Assembly: GCF_945859685.1 (NCBI RefSeq)
Contig: NC_079147.1
Coordinates: 233,488,765-233,552,764 of the forward strand
Direction: 5' to 3'
DNA from: Eupeodes corollae
Taxonomy: Eukaryota; Arthropoda; Insecta; Diptera; Syrphidae
DNA length: 64,000 nucleotides
Shown here: positions 47,196-58,631 of the stretch, piece after piece
Numbering within the stretch: the first letter of the stretch is position 1
Layout of the letters: every line of letters starts with the position of its first letter
The notes under the pieces: model-generated
Seen by the model: the letters and a program-made list of their open reading frames with translations, nothing else
Told to the model about the DNA's origin: nothing
The model's database searches: none
Position numbers and translations under genes: made by a program

Positions 47196-49376
47196 AAACT
47201 CCAGATCTAACATAATCAATAACTTAACATCAAAATCTCTAGCTTATACAAGCGATTTAGTTGATCTAATAACGCGGGAAAAACTGCAATGGGCCATAGA
47301 CAGCTTTGATCCATATAAATCTCTAGGACCTGATTCCGTCCGGCCGAACTACAAAAATGCTCAAACATGATCATTCCACGATTGGAAATCATTCTGACAA
47401 GCTGTGTAAGGTTGAGTTACATTCCCAAAGCCTGGAGAATGGTAAAAGTAGTCTTCATTCCTAAAGCAGGAAAACCTTCTCACGTTAACCCTAAAGATCT
47501 ACGACCAATCAGCCTATCATCCTTCCTTCTTAAAACCTTGGAAAGATTGATTGAAATTTACATCAGACATAATTTAAAACCATGTCTCATTTCCACAGCC
47601 CAACATGCTTACTTTAAGGGAAAATCAGTAGAATCAGCACTTCACTCGCTGGTACGTACTATTGAACATTCCCTCGAATACAAAGAATAAAACTTAGTGG
47701 CGTTCCTAGACATTGAAAGAGCTTTCAACAACGTCAGTTACCAGGCGATCACAACAGCAATGGATAAGCTGAAATTAGAGAAATCACTCATAGATCTTAT
47801 AAGTCCCATGCTCAAAAGCAGGACAATAATTTTTAACATGACGAGTTTTAATACCACCAGATCGGTGAATCGAGGCACTCCCCAAGGTGGAGTCCTTACG
47901 CCTCTTTTATGGAACATGGTAGTAAACGACCTACTTACAGCATTGGAAGCAGAGGGTTTTAAGGTGATTGCCTATGCTGACGATGTTGCGATATCCGTAT
48001 CTGGGAAGCATTCCCAAGTTCTCTCGGAACTCCTACGAAATGCATAAAACAGAATTAATACTCTTTTCGAGAAGATATAAAATTCCTGAGATTAGCCCAC
48101 GCAAGATTTGAGGAATACCATTAAGCTTTTCCGACCAAGCTAAATATTTGGGCCTCATTTTAGACAAAAAACTAAATTGGAAGGCAAATATTGATGAAAG
48201 AGTAAAAAGGCTACTGTAGCGCTTTTTACTTGTAAAAAGGCCATAGGATCAAAATGGGGCTTCTCCCCAAAAATAACCCACTGGCTATACACTTCGGTAA
48301 TCAGACCGATATTCATTTATGGAGCTGTCGTATGGTGGACTGCACTAGACACTCTTCCTTCCAAAAATGGTATTTGGTAAAAACTTCCATGTGTCCATCT
48401 CTTCAAGATCCTCCTGGGAAGAAGAGAGACCCCTGGAAGACGATGCGGTACACTTCTATACTGACGGTTCAAAGACCGATCACGGAGTTGGAAGTGGTGT
48501 CTTTTCAGAACAACTGAATCTCAGTCTATCCTATAGACTTCCCAATCAATGTAGCGTATTCCAGGCAGAAGTAATGGCGATTAAAGAAGCACTATCCTGG
48601 CTCAAAGAAAACGTTATATCTTGTAAGGATATACGAATCTTCTCAGACAGCCAAGCCGCTCTTAAATCTCTCGCGTCTGTCTCCACAAACTCTCAAACAG
48701 TCCACGAATGAGATGACGGAACAGTTTAACATTAACCTCATTTGGGTGCCGGGCCACAGAGACATTCCGGGATATTGCAAAGCCGATGAGCTCGCCAAAA
48801 ACGGAACACTTTTGCCTCATGTTAGACAAAAACATAACATAGGAACACCACTTGCTACATGCAAATATCTTCTCAAGCAATATGCTCTAGAAACAACAAA
48901 TGCTAGATGGTCACAAAGTACCACCTGCCTAGCAACCAAGCAAATATGGCCAAGTATTGACTAAAAACGGTCAAAAGGCTTGATATCACTGAGCAGACAA
49001 AGTATAAGCTCTACAATTGGAGTAATAACGGGACACTGCTTCATAGGAAGACATGCTCTGAGGCTAGGGGTCTACACAAATGACTTCTGTAGAAGCTGCA
49101 TGGACGAGGAGGAAGAGGAAACGGTCCAACACCTTCTATGTACATGTCCAGCACTCTCCATTAGCCATTAGAAGGAATTACTTTCTCGGTAATCCCTTCT
49201 TCGATAACACCAGTGAACTGGCAAGGATTGCCACAAAACGTCTCTCTAACTTTATTAAAAGAACAAAATGGTTTGTTTAAGTTCATTACTCTCCCATGAG
49301 TAACCTCATTAGTGGTATCACAATGGACCCTTGAGGTCTACGTGCGTCAATGACATCTCGACAGCCACTCCAACCT
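47196..49376 (+). pseudogene. I/R1-type LINE with RNase H, copy C
   Basis: The longest copy of this family: LGPDSVRPN (47320), LRPISLSSFLLKTLERLIEI (47500-47560), FLDIERAFNNVSYQAI with the first catalytic Asp (47700-47745), NRGTPQGGVLTPLLWNMVV (47868-47920), VIAYADDVAISVSG (47965-48005), then the thumb region with a deletion near 48345. The RNase H follows (FYTDGSKTDHGVGSG at 48450, IRIFSDSQAALKSL, NLIWVPGHRDIPGYCKADEL), then CRSCMDEEEEETVQHLLCTC. The 3' end is at 49376. Stops after EYKE (47688), near 48045 and after PSID (48962) show it is dead. It sits inside the Tc1-like element. Confidence 0.88.
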
Positions 49377-49486
49377 ATGGTGGCTATCCAAAAACCTTGG
49401 TTCCTTTCTCAAGTCATGAAAATAGAAATTATACCCGTCCGGGCCATCTAAATTAAATTGTTTGTCCACGTTTGTCCACGCACACT
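49377..49486 (-). pseudogene. Tc1-like transposase, middle fragment
   Basis: Minus strand: QFNLDGPDGYNFYFHDLRKE then PRFLDSHH, the block just after the first catalytic Asp (DEKKFNLDGPDG in relatives). The Asp itself is replaced by a short duplicated CGTGGACAAA, and the N-terminal third is missing, so the right inner repeat directly follows. About 100 residues between this fragment and the C-terminal half are also absent, so the LINE insertion removed target sequence or followed a deletion. Confidence 0.75.
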
Positions 49487-49717
49487 GTTTCTATTCAAGT
49501 GGCGCAAAATAAAAGTGTTTTTTAATGAAGCGATTAGAAAAGTGGTAAAAAATAACATAATGGTATTTTCCTGAAATATTGTGACCATGCAGTATAACTT
49601 GCAATAGATTTCTCTTATAGGAACGAAACCAAAGAGGTGAATTTTTTAAATTTACCAAAGTGCTATACGTTCTAAAAGTAAGAAAAAAGTTTGTTTCTAT
49701 TCAAGTGAAGCGGAGAG

Positions 49718-50629
49718 TATATCTATGTTTTATTTACGTTTACTTTTGAAACCGATAATCCTGTATAATAAAATCTTAGAATTGTTTAATCTGGAAAAAA
49801 CCACATAAATATTGTTTTGAATGTTAAACAAAAAGCTTATGAATTTAAAAAAATATGTTTAAAATAATTAAGCCAAAACCAAAACTTGGCCCCAAGTACA
49901 ACAATCATAATATTGCTTAAACTTGATTCAAGCCATTGTTAATTTCTATTCGAAGTGATCAATAATACAATAATTTATTACTTTACATATTTTAGATTAG
50001 ATCAAATTCCACACGTGTTTATTTATTTTATACAAAAAAGTCACTAGACTCCATTTCTTGCTTCTTCAGAGGCTGTTTTATTAATTTAATGAAAATAATT
50101 GCAGTTTTAATTCAATAAATTATCTAATAGTTTAACAAATGAACCTTTACACAATTTACTAGAATAAAAATTAAAATTTTATAATTTTGTATTAAAGATT
50201 AGTTCATCAATCAAAACTTATATAATTCCGAGTAAATTAATAACTCGTTAATATAAATTTTATTTATTCATATTAATTGTAAACAAAGTATCAATTCATC
50301 TGTAGGTTAGGTTAATAATATAATAACGGAGTACACGTGTACTGTACATACACATACACATATATTTAAGCAATTACAATATAATTGCCGCATTTGTAGA
50401 TATAACTTAAATATAGCTCATAGTGTATTGAAATTGTTTAATGATAGTTTCGTTTCAAATAAAATCGATGATAAAGTGTTAATAGTTTCGGAACTGAAGT
50501 GAAGGTTTCTTTTTAAGCTAATAACTTCATTTAATTTTTGTTCAAATTACTGCCTTTATGTTTTTGGAAGCACATTGTGAGGGTGTTTCTCTAACATTAC
50601 GGAAGGTGTTAAATTGGTTGCAATAATTA
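49718..50629. other. No gene seen
   Basis: Very AT-rich spacer. No coding sequence, no recognised element. Confidence 0.6.
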
Positions 50630-53397
50630 TTACTTACTTACTTAAGGTGGCGCTACAGTCCTGTGTGAACTAGGGCCTCACCCAACAAACTTCTCCATCT
50701 AGCTCGGTCCCTGGCTAGATGTCTTCAGTTTCGCGCTCCAAGTTGGGTGAGGTCACTTTCCACTTGTGCGAACCACCTGATCCGCGGTCTTCCTCTGCTG
50801 CGCTGTCCTGTGGGTGTGAATTCGAAGACTTTCCGGGCCGTAGCATTGGTTTCTATGCGCTCGACGTGACCCAGCCATCTTAGTCGTTGGACTTTTACTC
50901 TTCTGGCTAAGTCTACGTCGCTGTACAGCCCGTACAGTTCGTCGTTCCATCTTCTCCTCCACTCCCCTTCGATGCATTCGGGACCGTAGATCACACGAAG
51001 AACTTTTCTCCCGAAGCGACCCAAGGTGCTTTCATCCGCTTTTGCCATAGTCCATGCTTCTGCACCGTATAGCAGGACTGGGATGATAAGAGTCTTATAT
51101 AGGAACACTTTGGTCCCTCGAGAGAGTACTTTACCACTCAATTGCTTTCTTATTCTAAAGAAACAGCAGTTAGCAAGTGTAATTCTGCGTTTGATCTCAG
51201 CGCTGGTTTTGTTTTCAACGTTCATAGTAGAGCCTTGGTAGACCGAGTCCTTAACTACCTCAAAGTTACGTCTGTTGATGGTGACGTTTTGACCGAGATG
51301 TCGGTGTTGTTTGTCCTTTCTTGATGACAGCATGTACTTTGTTTTGCCTCATTAACCGTTAAGCCTATATTTGCCGCCTCTGCCTCAATACTCACAAAAG
51401 CCCCATTGACATCACGCTGAGTTCTTCCGCTTAAGTCAATGTCATCAGCATATGCTAGTAATTGGACAGACTTTTGAAAGATAGTGCCTCTAGTGTTGAA
51501 ATGGGAGCTCTGCATTATTCTTTCAAGCACGATGTTAAAAAAATCATATTAAACCTTGTCTAAAACCTTTTTTGACATCGAAAGGTTCTGTTAAGTTGTT
51601 TCCAACCTTTATGGAGCAGCGTGAATTTTCTATGGTCATCCTGCACAAACTAGACGTGGCTCTATACAGCTCGTCCCTGTAGATGCTGTCATATGCGGCC
51701 TTGAAATCGATGAAAAGATGATAAGTGTCGATTTGGTGTTCTTGGGTTTTTTCCAGAATCTGCCGTAATGTGAATATTTGATCAACTGTGGACTTTCCTG
51801 GTCTAAAACCACACTGATAAGGACCTATCAGGTTATTGACCATGGGCGTTAGACGTTCACACATTACGGCAGAGAAGATTTTATAGGCGATTTTAAGTAG
51901 ACTGATTTCTCTAAAGTTGGTGCAGTTTAGAGGGTCTCCTTTTTTCAGGATCGGGCAAACAATACTGAGGTTCCATTCATCGGGCATGCTTTCTTCCGAC
52001 CATATCTTACAGATAAGTTGGTGCATGCTCCAAACCAACTTATCTCCAGCTGCTATTAAGAGCCCATTAAAGCCATCCGCTCCAGCGGCTTTATTAGACT
52101 TCAGTTAAGATATGTCAATCTTTACTTCGTCTACGTCGGGAAGACGGGATTGTTGGCTTTCGTCGTCTATGTTGAATGGATCATTCTGCCTGACAGCGGA
52201 ATTCGGTTCATAGTCGGCGTTATACATTCTGCGAAAGTGGTCCTTCCCTATTCTCAGAATTGACTGCGGTTCCACTATGATGTTTCCACTTTCGTCTTTG
52301 CAACCTTCGGTTCTAGGTTTATGTACTTGTGAATTTGGTTTCACCTGTTCATAAAACTTTTGAACTTCATTCCAGCTTTTAAACCTCTCAACATCTTCGA
52401 CCGCACGCTTCTCATGCCCTCTCTTTTTCCTTCTGAGAAGTCGTTGTTCCTCTCGCCTCTTCTGCTCATAGAGCTCATGAGCAGCTCTCGTCCTTTTATA
52501 CAGCGCCGCTTTGTTTGAAACCCAACACATCAGAGGCGGCTTCTCTGATTGCATCTTGGCAATGTTGCCACTGGTTCTCGATACATTGTGTTGGCGGCAG
52601 AGAACTTCGAGAGAGGTTACTTGTAACTCGGTCGGAAAAGCATTTGACGATCTCTGGTGATCTTAACCGTTCGACGTTTTACCTTCTCTCAGCACCTCCC
52701 TGTTTAACCTTGGGTCTGGAAAACCGAAGTACTACCTTGGCTACAACGAGGTAGTGGTCCGAGTCGATGTTAGCTCCTCGGAAAGTTCATACATCCATGT
52801 TGCTGGAAGCGTTTCTAGCTAGCGTCTATCCCAATATGGTCAATCTTTTTGACGGTAGATTGATCTGGAGAACTCCAAGTTCCTTTGTGGATGTTGAGGT
52901 GTGGAAAACGCGTACTGGCTACCATGACGTTTCGCCCCGCAGCAAAATCTATGAGCCTGAATCCATTGTCGGAAGTGTTTTCGTGAAGGCTGTTCTTCCC
53001 GATTATTCCACCAAAGATGTCTTCAATTCCTAGCTTGGCATAAAAATCGATCGGGACTATTTTAATATCTTAGCTAGGGCACTGCTCATATGTTTTGTCT
53101 AGGAGCTCGAAGAACATAATATTTTGTGTTGTCGTCTTTCGCTTCTAATGGGGCGTACGCGCATATCAGGCTAATGTTGCCGAATTTAGCCTTGATGCGT
53201 ATGGTCATGAGGCGCTCATTGATGCACCTATAGCTCAAGACTTCTTGCCTAAGTCTGGCTCCAATGACGAAGCCGCATCCAAATAAGCGCTGTTGGTTTT
53301 CGTGGTAGCAGTCACCATAGTAAATATCGCAATTTTTCATCCTCTTTTTGCCCGGCTCATCCTTTTGTATATCCTGGATGGCGGTGATGTCTGCTTT
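50630..53397 (-). pseudogene. RTE-like LINE, copy d (most complete RT)
   Basis: From the 3' end: tail (TTAC)n at 50630-50644 on the plus strand, then the shared 3' end (50647-50677), then a 202-codon C-terminal frame (50725-51333) with NRRNFEVVKDSVYQGSTMNV and LRWLGHVERIE. Upstream are LLAYADDIDLSGR with catalytic YADD (51435-51475), LFIDFKAAYDSIYRDELYRA (about 51670-51720), YQCGFRPGKSTVDQIFTLRQ (51770-51830), MPDEWNLSIVCPI and the basic linker AHELYEQKRREEQRLLRRKK (52430-52490). The endonuclease is frameshifted; its start MKNCDIYYGDCYHENQQRLF is at 53281-53340. Cut at 53397. Frameshifts near 51300, 51540, 52040-52110 and 52555 prevent a single product. Confidence 0.88.
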
Positions 53398-53445
53398 GGA
53401 CTGTCATGCCAGAGGTCTTGGGTTCGATCCCTGCCTATGCCCCCT
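53398..53445 (+). mobile_element. SINE head fragment
   Basis: GGACTGTCATGCCAGAGGTC plus the B box-like GGGTTCGATCCCTGCC match the tRNA-like head of the SINE family. Only this piece remains, and it is joined directly to the truncated 5' end of RTE-like copy d, in opposite orientation. It is a repeat fragment, not a tRNA gene. Confidence 0.75.
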
Positions 53446-53449
53446 AAAA

Positions 53450-54885
53450 TTTAATTCACTATATTTCTTGTTTTGTTTTGTGGTGCATATGTCCATGACC
53501 GAAACAGGCAAGCTCCAAGTTAATTCAGCAAACTTCTAAAGACTGTCCTTGTGATTTATGTATTGTTATTGCAAAGGCCAGACGTACTGGAAATTGTAAG
53601 CATTTAAAATCGAATGGTAAATCCGTTGGAGTCATCGGTATTCGTGGGATCAAGACATCCTCTCCTTTGTATTTTCCTTTTATGATTGTTGCCTGAATGA
53701 CGTTATTCATCAGCTTTTTCACAGCCAGTCTTGTTCTATTGCATTGTCGAGGTTGATTAATTTTTCGTAGCATGATGACAATTGATCCTACTTTTAACTG
53801 CAAATTGTGAGTTGGCAACCCAGGCAATTCCAGTAAATTCAAAAATTTCGTGGGATCACTGGTTCATAACGGTGTCGACTGATTTGAAAGAAACCAACTG
53901 TCCTAGAAGAAAAATCTGAATGGTCGCATTAAGATCCTCGACATTTTTATTTTTCGCTGCCAATATTGCTTGTTCACCCAGCCAATTATAGTTGTTGAAC
54001 TTTTGCGCTATATCTTGGAAAAAACGCTGAATAAGCTCCTCTTTAGAATCTGTGATGTGACAGAAATCTATGGCTTATGTGATGAATCCGGTCGAGGTAT
54101 CCATTGCAACTTTATTATTTCTAATATCTAACAATTGCTTCGCAAACACATTTGCAGTTTCATCATGTTGCAAAAATACTCGCATAGTCGCATGTTAGTT
54201 GCTAATTGAAGTGTCTTTACCTACTGCCACAAATTCGATGATTTTATGTATGCATTTAGTTCATCAGCAAAAGTTGATCGGGAAATAACTGGAAGAGTTT
54301 GACGAAAATCACCTGACAACAGAATCATGGCCCCTCCAAAAATATTTTGGTTGTCACGAAGATCTTTTAATGTTCTATCTAGCGCCTTCAATGGCCTCTT
54401 ATGAGCCATTGTGCATTTATCCCAAACAATTAATTTGCATACCTGTAGGATCTTGGCCATTATGCTATTTTTGGCAATGTTGCAAATTGGTGTTGCGGTG
54501 ATTTGTACGTTTAATGCTAATTTCAAGGCAGAATGCACAGTTCGTCCGCCATCTAGCAGAGTGGCAGCTATTCCAGATGAAGCCAACGCTAGAACAACAT
54601 CATTTCGCGATCTGATCCTCGCCAAAAGCAATGAAATCAAGAACGTTTTTCCGGTTCCTCCGGGATCATCAAATAAATAAATTAAACTAGATCCACTGTT
54701 CACAGCTTCTATCGAAGTGTCGTACCCAATTCTTTGTTGTTGATTTAATTGTGAACCATTTGCACGAACTGTTTCGGCCAATGCTTCAATTTCGTACTAT
54801 TGTTCCCTTTGCAACTCGTGGTTTAATGCGTCGTGCATATGACGATTGACAATTGGGTGCTGTCATTACCAAACACGACAATACT
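53450..54885 (-). pseudogene. Helitron helicase (PIF1-like), truncated
   Basis: Minus strand: QQQRIGYDTSIEAVNSGSSL, then Walker A DPGGTGKTF (about 54640-54670), VLALASSGIAATLL, a Walker B-like IVWDKCTMAHK with Asp-Glu changed to Asp-Lys (about 54420), and ILLSGDFRQTLPVISR (54280-54330). Frameshifted remnants follow in 53880-54220. Then comes FLNLLELPGLPTHNLQLKVG (53810-53850), CNRTRLAVKKLMNNVIQATI (53690-53745) and HKSQGQSLEVC (53525-53560). This is the C-terminal helicase of a Helitron replication protein. The Rep (HUH) nuclease is absent upstream, where mariner remnants follow. Stops and a frameshift separate the two long frames (54221-54781 and 53525-53842). Confidence 0.85.
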
Positions 54886-54894
54886 TTATTTGCT

Positions 54895-55725
54895 ATCAAT
54901 AAACACATGTGATCAGTGTCTCATTGTAAATTTCTTCAGTCATTTGTAGTGTCGGATTCAAAGTTTCACGGCGCACACAGTGCAAAACATCCTCAGACAT
55001 CTCCGCCATAACTTGAGAAATGTTGGTTTTAAATTGCTCTCTTGAGCAAGGTTTATCTACAAAAACACGCCCTTCACGTAGCCCCAGAAAATAAAGTCCA
55101 GCGGTGTTAAATCGCATGATCTTGGTGGCCAGTTGATATCGTCACGACGAGAAATTACGCGGCCAGGAGTTGTCTCTTGTATTCGCTCCAGTTGTGTGGA
55201 ATGTGGCAACGTCTTCAACGTTTAAAGCAAATATTCTCCAAGTCGTTTTTTTTTCAATAACAAGTAAAAAAAGTCCTCTCTTCAATAACTTGAGGATTCT
55301 CAGAAAATAAGACATTTTTGTTTGTTAACAAACCGATCGAGTGAGAAATGTGCTTCGTCGCTGAATAAAATTTTGTTTGAAAAATCGCCTTCCATCGCCT
55401 GTTGTTCAAGTACCCCTTTGACGTATGTACGACGTGGTGAATGTTCAGCTGGCTTCAGTTGTTGTGTGAGCTGTACACCTATAAGGATGTAGATAAGAAA
55501 GTCTCAATTCCTGAGAACGAAGAATTGACACATTCAAGTCTTTGGCAACACTTGCACTTACAGCAGTGATATTTTCAGTGGTCCAAGTGAAACGATCATT
55601 CTTAGGCCTTACCATATCGGAAACCAATCCAGTCTCTCCAAGTTTCTTAAATTTTTGTAAAGGGTTGTTTGATTGGCGCGCCCTCTGGCGGCAATTTTGT
55701 TTTGGTGACATCTGTCAAATCTTTT
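54895..55725 (-). pseudogene. Mariner-like transposase remnant, copy 1
   Basis: Minus strand: N-terminal KFKKLGETGLVSDMVRPKND (about 55590-55650) and TTENITAVSASVAKDLNVSI, then a decayed ILFSDEAHFSLDRFVNKQ with the first catalytic Asp (about 55310-55370), then a C-terminal frame (54896-55117) with YFLGLREGRVFVDKPCSREQ and ISQVMAEMSEDVL. The segment with the second and third acidic residues is deleted or unreadable. Same family as 33.1, 46.3 and 55.9 kb. Confidence 0.72.
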
Positions 55726-55859
55726 GTTTATTATTCAGTTATTTATGCCAAAACATCATATACATACAAGCTATGCCATTAGGTGTGGAATATGGCATCT
55801 TCAAATGCCAGCCTATAGGCGTCTTACGGTGACTTGGATCAGAGTGGTACAATTTTCAA

Positions 55860-56380
55860 TGACTCTTCCGCATAGAACCGGCTGAATTTGAGCGATGGCC
55901 TGTGTTATGTTCACCTAGGACATCGGTCGACTTGCAGAAACCCCACAGGTTAAAGTCGAGCGGAGTAAAATCACATGACCTTAGTGGCCAATTCGCATCA
56001 CCCCTTACTCTCAAATCGTTCATTCAAAATGTCAATCATGGCGTTTGCTGTGTGGCACGTAGCGCCACCGTCCTGTTGCTTATGGTTCAATTTGTAAATT
56101 AGTTATCATCGCTATGTAGCGCTCGCTGTTGACGGTGACCGCTTCACTAACGTCGTTTTCAAAAAAGTACGGACCAATTACGCCGCCGGCCCGAAATCTC
56201 CACCAAGCGGTAACTTTTTGAGGATGCATATGCATAATAACCTGGTGAACCTCGAATGGATTGGTGTCATGCCATTCATCCAAAAACGCGCCTCGTCCTC
56301 AAAGATTATTTTTCGGCCAAAATTGCGATCATCTTCCAAACGATTCGAAGACCAGTCAGCGAACAAACGAGCTTACCAAA
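55860..56380 (-). pseudogene. Mariner-like transposase remnant, copy 2
   Basis: Minus strand: KIIFEDEARFWMNG (about 56260-56305; first Asp in EDEA), HPQKVTAWWRFRAGGVIGPY then FFENDVSEAVTVNSERYIAM (56090-56215), then in shifted frames GGATCHTANA- and DANWPLRSCDFTPLDFNLWG-like blocks (about 55950-56070), giving the third Asp region. Both ends are missing. It shares the family of copy 1 but is a separate insertion, in the same orientation. Confidence 0.72.
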
Positions 56381-57581
56381 AGTTGTACTGTTGGTAATAC
56401 ATTTTTATGACATTTCAAACCAATGTATAAATCAAGTGACAGCTGTCATAGACATCAACACAACAAAAAATATTGCCAAATTAAAAAACCACACATCTAT
56501 AAAAAAAAACACCGGTTATTTGAATTTAACTGTGGGAAGTAAAGAACAAGTGACAAAATTTTGTGAAATTGTTGGATTAGACAAGCGAACGAAGCTGACT
56601 TCTGGGCTACTGACATTTCATTCTAATAGATTCGTTTCTCCAGTTTGGTTTAGTTTGTTTTGTTAATTTTTTAACGAAATGTCACTTTTAGACGTGTTCA
56701 GATGCACCCTTGTTATTTAAAGAGATTAATATTTTATTAGGTGACATATGATTAAACTTTTGGAAAAGCTTATAAATTTGTATATTCCTTAAAAAAATAT
56801 TAACTTGCAAACTGAAGGCCTTTCAATACCAATAAGTTTTGGTATCAATTGCCCCTTTACCCTTTCTGACTACGGCCATGTTAAATCTTAAGATGTTGCA
56901 TATTAATTTTATTTGATATTTTTGTGCACCTATCAATAAAAGTGCGATGACGAATTAAACTGATTTTGTCAGTATTTTAGGCTACTTTTCATCTCGAAGC
57001 AGTCGGTCAGTTTTCATTTTGATAAAATTGAGAGCAAAATGAAAAATGTGAGCAAATATCTCACCTGCATCGTGTGGGATGGGTCAAGACTCAAAATGGT
57101 CTTAGAGAGAAAACTCGATTAAAAAAGATTACTTCATAAAAATAAAAATCATCATCTGGTTCGGGTTGAGGTGATTGTGCTGCGCGTATTGTCGATGGCA
57201 AGCGGTTTGGCGCGCGGCACGAAACGCGTTGGCGGTGGAATTATGTTGGACAGCGCAATATAGTGTTAATAAGGTTTTGTGGTCTCGCTTCTCGATTGTT
57301 TGCAAGCTTTTTTTGACGATCGGTATTATTGAACTTTATTCATTGACGAAGTCGCGATGTCTGTCAATATAGATTTTACAGTACCTTTAAGAAAAGAGGT
57401 CTTCCGCGTTTTGTTATGAGTTTATTTAACTTTTCATTTTCAATCGATGATGAATTCAAATTTAAATTTCAATGGGGTGGAAATTTGCAATATCTTCCTC
57501 GATACTCTCTTTCATTGAATTTCCGATGCAAATTGATGGTTTTGTTATGATTTTCGAGAAAATGTGAACAAAAAATTTAAA
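56381..57581. other. No gene recognised
   Basis: AT-rich DNA, except for a GC-richer patch at 57170-57260. A 136-codon plus frame (56256-56666) starts as the antisense of mariner copy 2 and has no domain of its own. Confidence 0.5.
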
Positions 57582-57938
57582 TTAAGCCTTGATGGAACGA
57601 ATCTTTTCTATTTCTTCTTTTGGTACATATCTACGAACAGGCAAAGTATAGGTATTCAAATGAAATTGTGAGTGGAAATTTTCAATAGGTTTTTTGTCAT
57701 TGGGGGTGGTGGTTACATGAAGGTATGGGATTGAAATGTTTGATGATAAATCATAAATTGAAGCAGAGCGAAGTGATTTAAAAGACAAATTACTTGTATG
57801 ACGAATTCTGTACACCTGCACAAATATCCTTACAAAATTTTTGTCATACAGTTCATTCACCTTAAAAAACAAATATGTTAAAAATATTGCAACAAAACAA
57901 CGACTTTTGATAAAAATTTCCACTGTGGAAGGTGACAA
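57582..57938 (-). CDS. Hypothetical protein or terminal exon, 118 codons
   Basis: I do not recognise this frame. It ends with a stop at 57582-57584 after a charged tail LPVRRYVPKEEIEKIRSIKA; the middle (SFKSLRSASIYDLSSNISIP) looks like ordinary protein sequence. The first 30-40 residues are hydrophobic and irregular, so it may instead be a terminal exon. A pyrimidine-poor but usable acceptor ATTTGTGCAG lies before GTGTACAGAATTCG (about 57810-57820, minus), which would leave roughly 75 codons. No transposon motif is present. It could also be chance, though 118 codons in AT-rich DNA is fairly long. Confidence 0.3.
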   Translation of the reverse strand: MSPSTVEIFIKSRCFVAIFLTYLFFKVNELYDKNFVRIFVQVYRIRHTSNLSFKSLRSASIYDLSSNISIPYLHVTTTPNDKKPIENFHSQFHLNTYTLPVRRYVPKEEIEKIRSIKA

Positions 57939-58104
57939 AATTTAAGCTCACAGTAATTTGTGTATAATTTTAAATTTTAATTCAAAATTTTTAAGCAGTA
58001 TATTTATGCAAAGGGTGGGTCTAATCTAAGTTTCTTTTTCAATAAATGAAATGAAATTAAATTTTTTCAATTTATGGCGACTTTATTATTAAAAGCAAAT
58101 ATAT

Positions 58105-58631
58105 CAATTACTGATTTGAAAACTGCGATGTTTATTTTGCTGACTTCTACCGAGAAAACCAAAATCGATTATTTGGATACGGCTTTGTCAACGGAGCCAG
58201 ACTTAGGCAACAAGTCTTGAGCTATAGATGCATCAACGAGCCCCTAATGACCATCCGCATCAAGGCTTAATTCGGCAACATTATCCTAATATGCGCACAC
58301 TCCCCCACAGAAGAGAAGGATGACAACACCAATGATATGTTCTTCGAGCGCTTAGACACATGAGCGGTGTCCCATGTACGACATTAAAATTGTCCTCTTC
58401 AATTTTAATGCCAAGCTAGGAAGGATAGACATCTTTGGCAGAATAATCAGGAAAAACAGCCTGTACTACAACACTTCCGATAACGGATTCAGGCTCATGG
58501 ATTTTGCTGCGGGCGAAACGTCATGGTAGCCAGTACGCGTTTTCTACCGTCAATTAGATTGACCATATTGCGATCGACGCCAGACACGCTTCCAGCATCA
58601 TGAAAGTCCCAATTTTCCTAGGAGCTAATAT
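58105..58631 (+). pseudogene. RTE-like LINE, copy e1 (endonuclease fragment)
   Basis: Endonuclease region only, decayed: CDVYFADFYRENQNRLFGYG (58120-58180), LRQQVLSYRCINEPLMTIRI, then frameshifted parts around LGDFN (58390-58410) and NVMVASTRF. It breaks off at 58631, where a second copy begins with its own 5' region, giving a head-to-tail pair. Confidence 0.8.

Larger units (their letters stand above)
46526..49717 (-). mobile_element. Tc1-like element with IR/DR ends, split by a LINE
   Basis: Both ends are flanked by TA (46524-46525 and 49718-49719). They carry terminal inverted repeats of about 200-230 bp, and each end holds two copies of CACTTGAATAGAAAC (46536-46550 and 46713-46727 on the left; 49693-49707 and 49487-49501, inverted, on the right), 177 and 206 bp apart. 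This inverted-repeat/direct-repeat design is known from some Tc1-like elements such as Sleeping Beauty, whose transposases bind the repeats. The transposase parts are at 46799-47195 and 49377-49486; LINE copy C fills 47196-49376. Confidence 0.85.
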
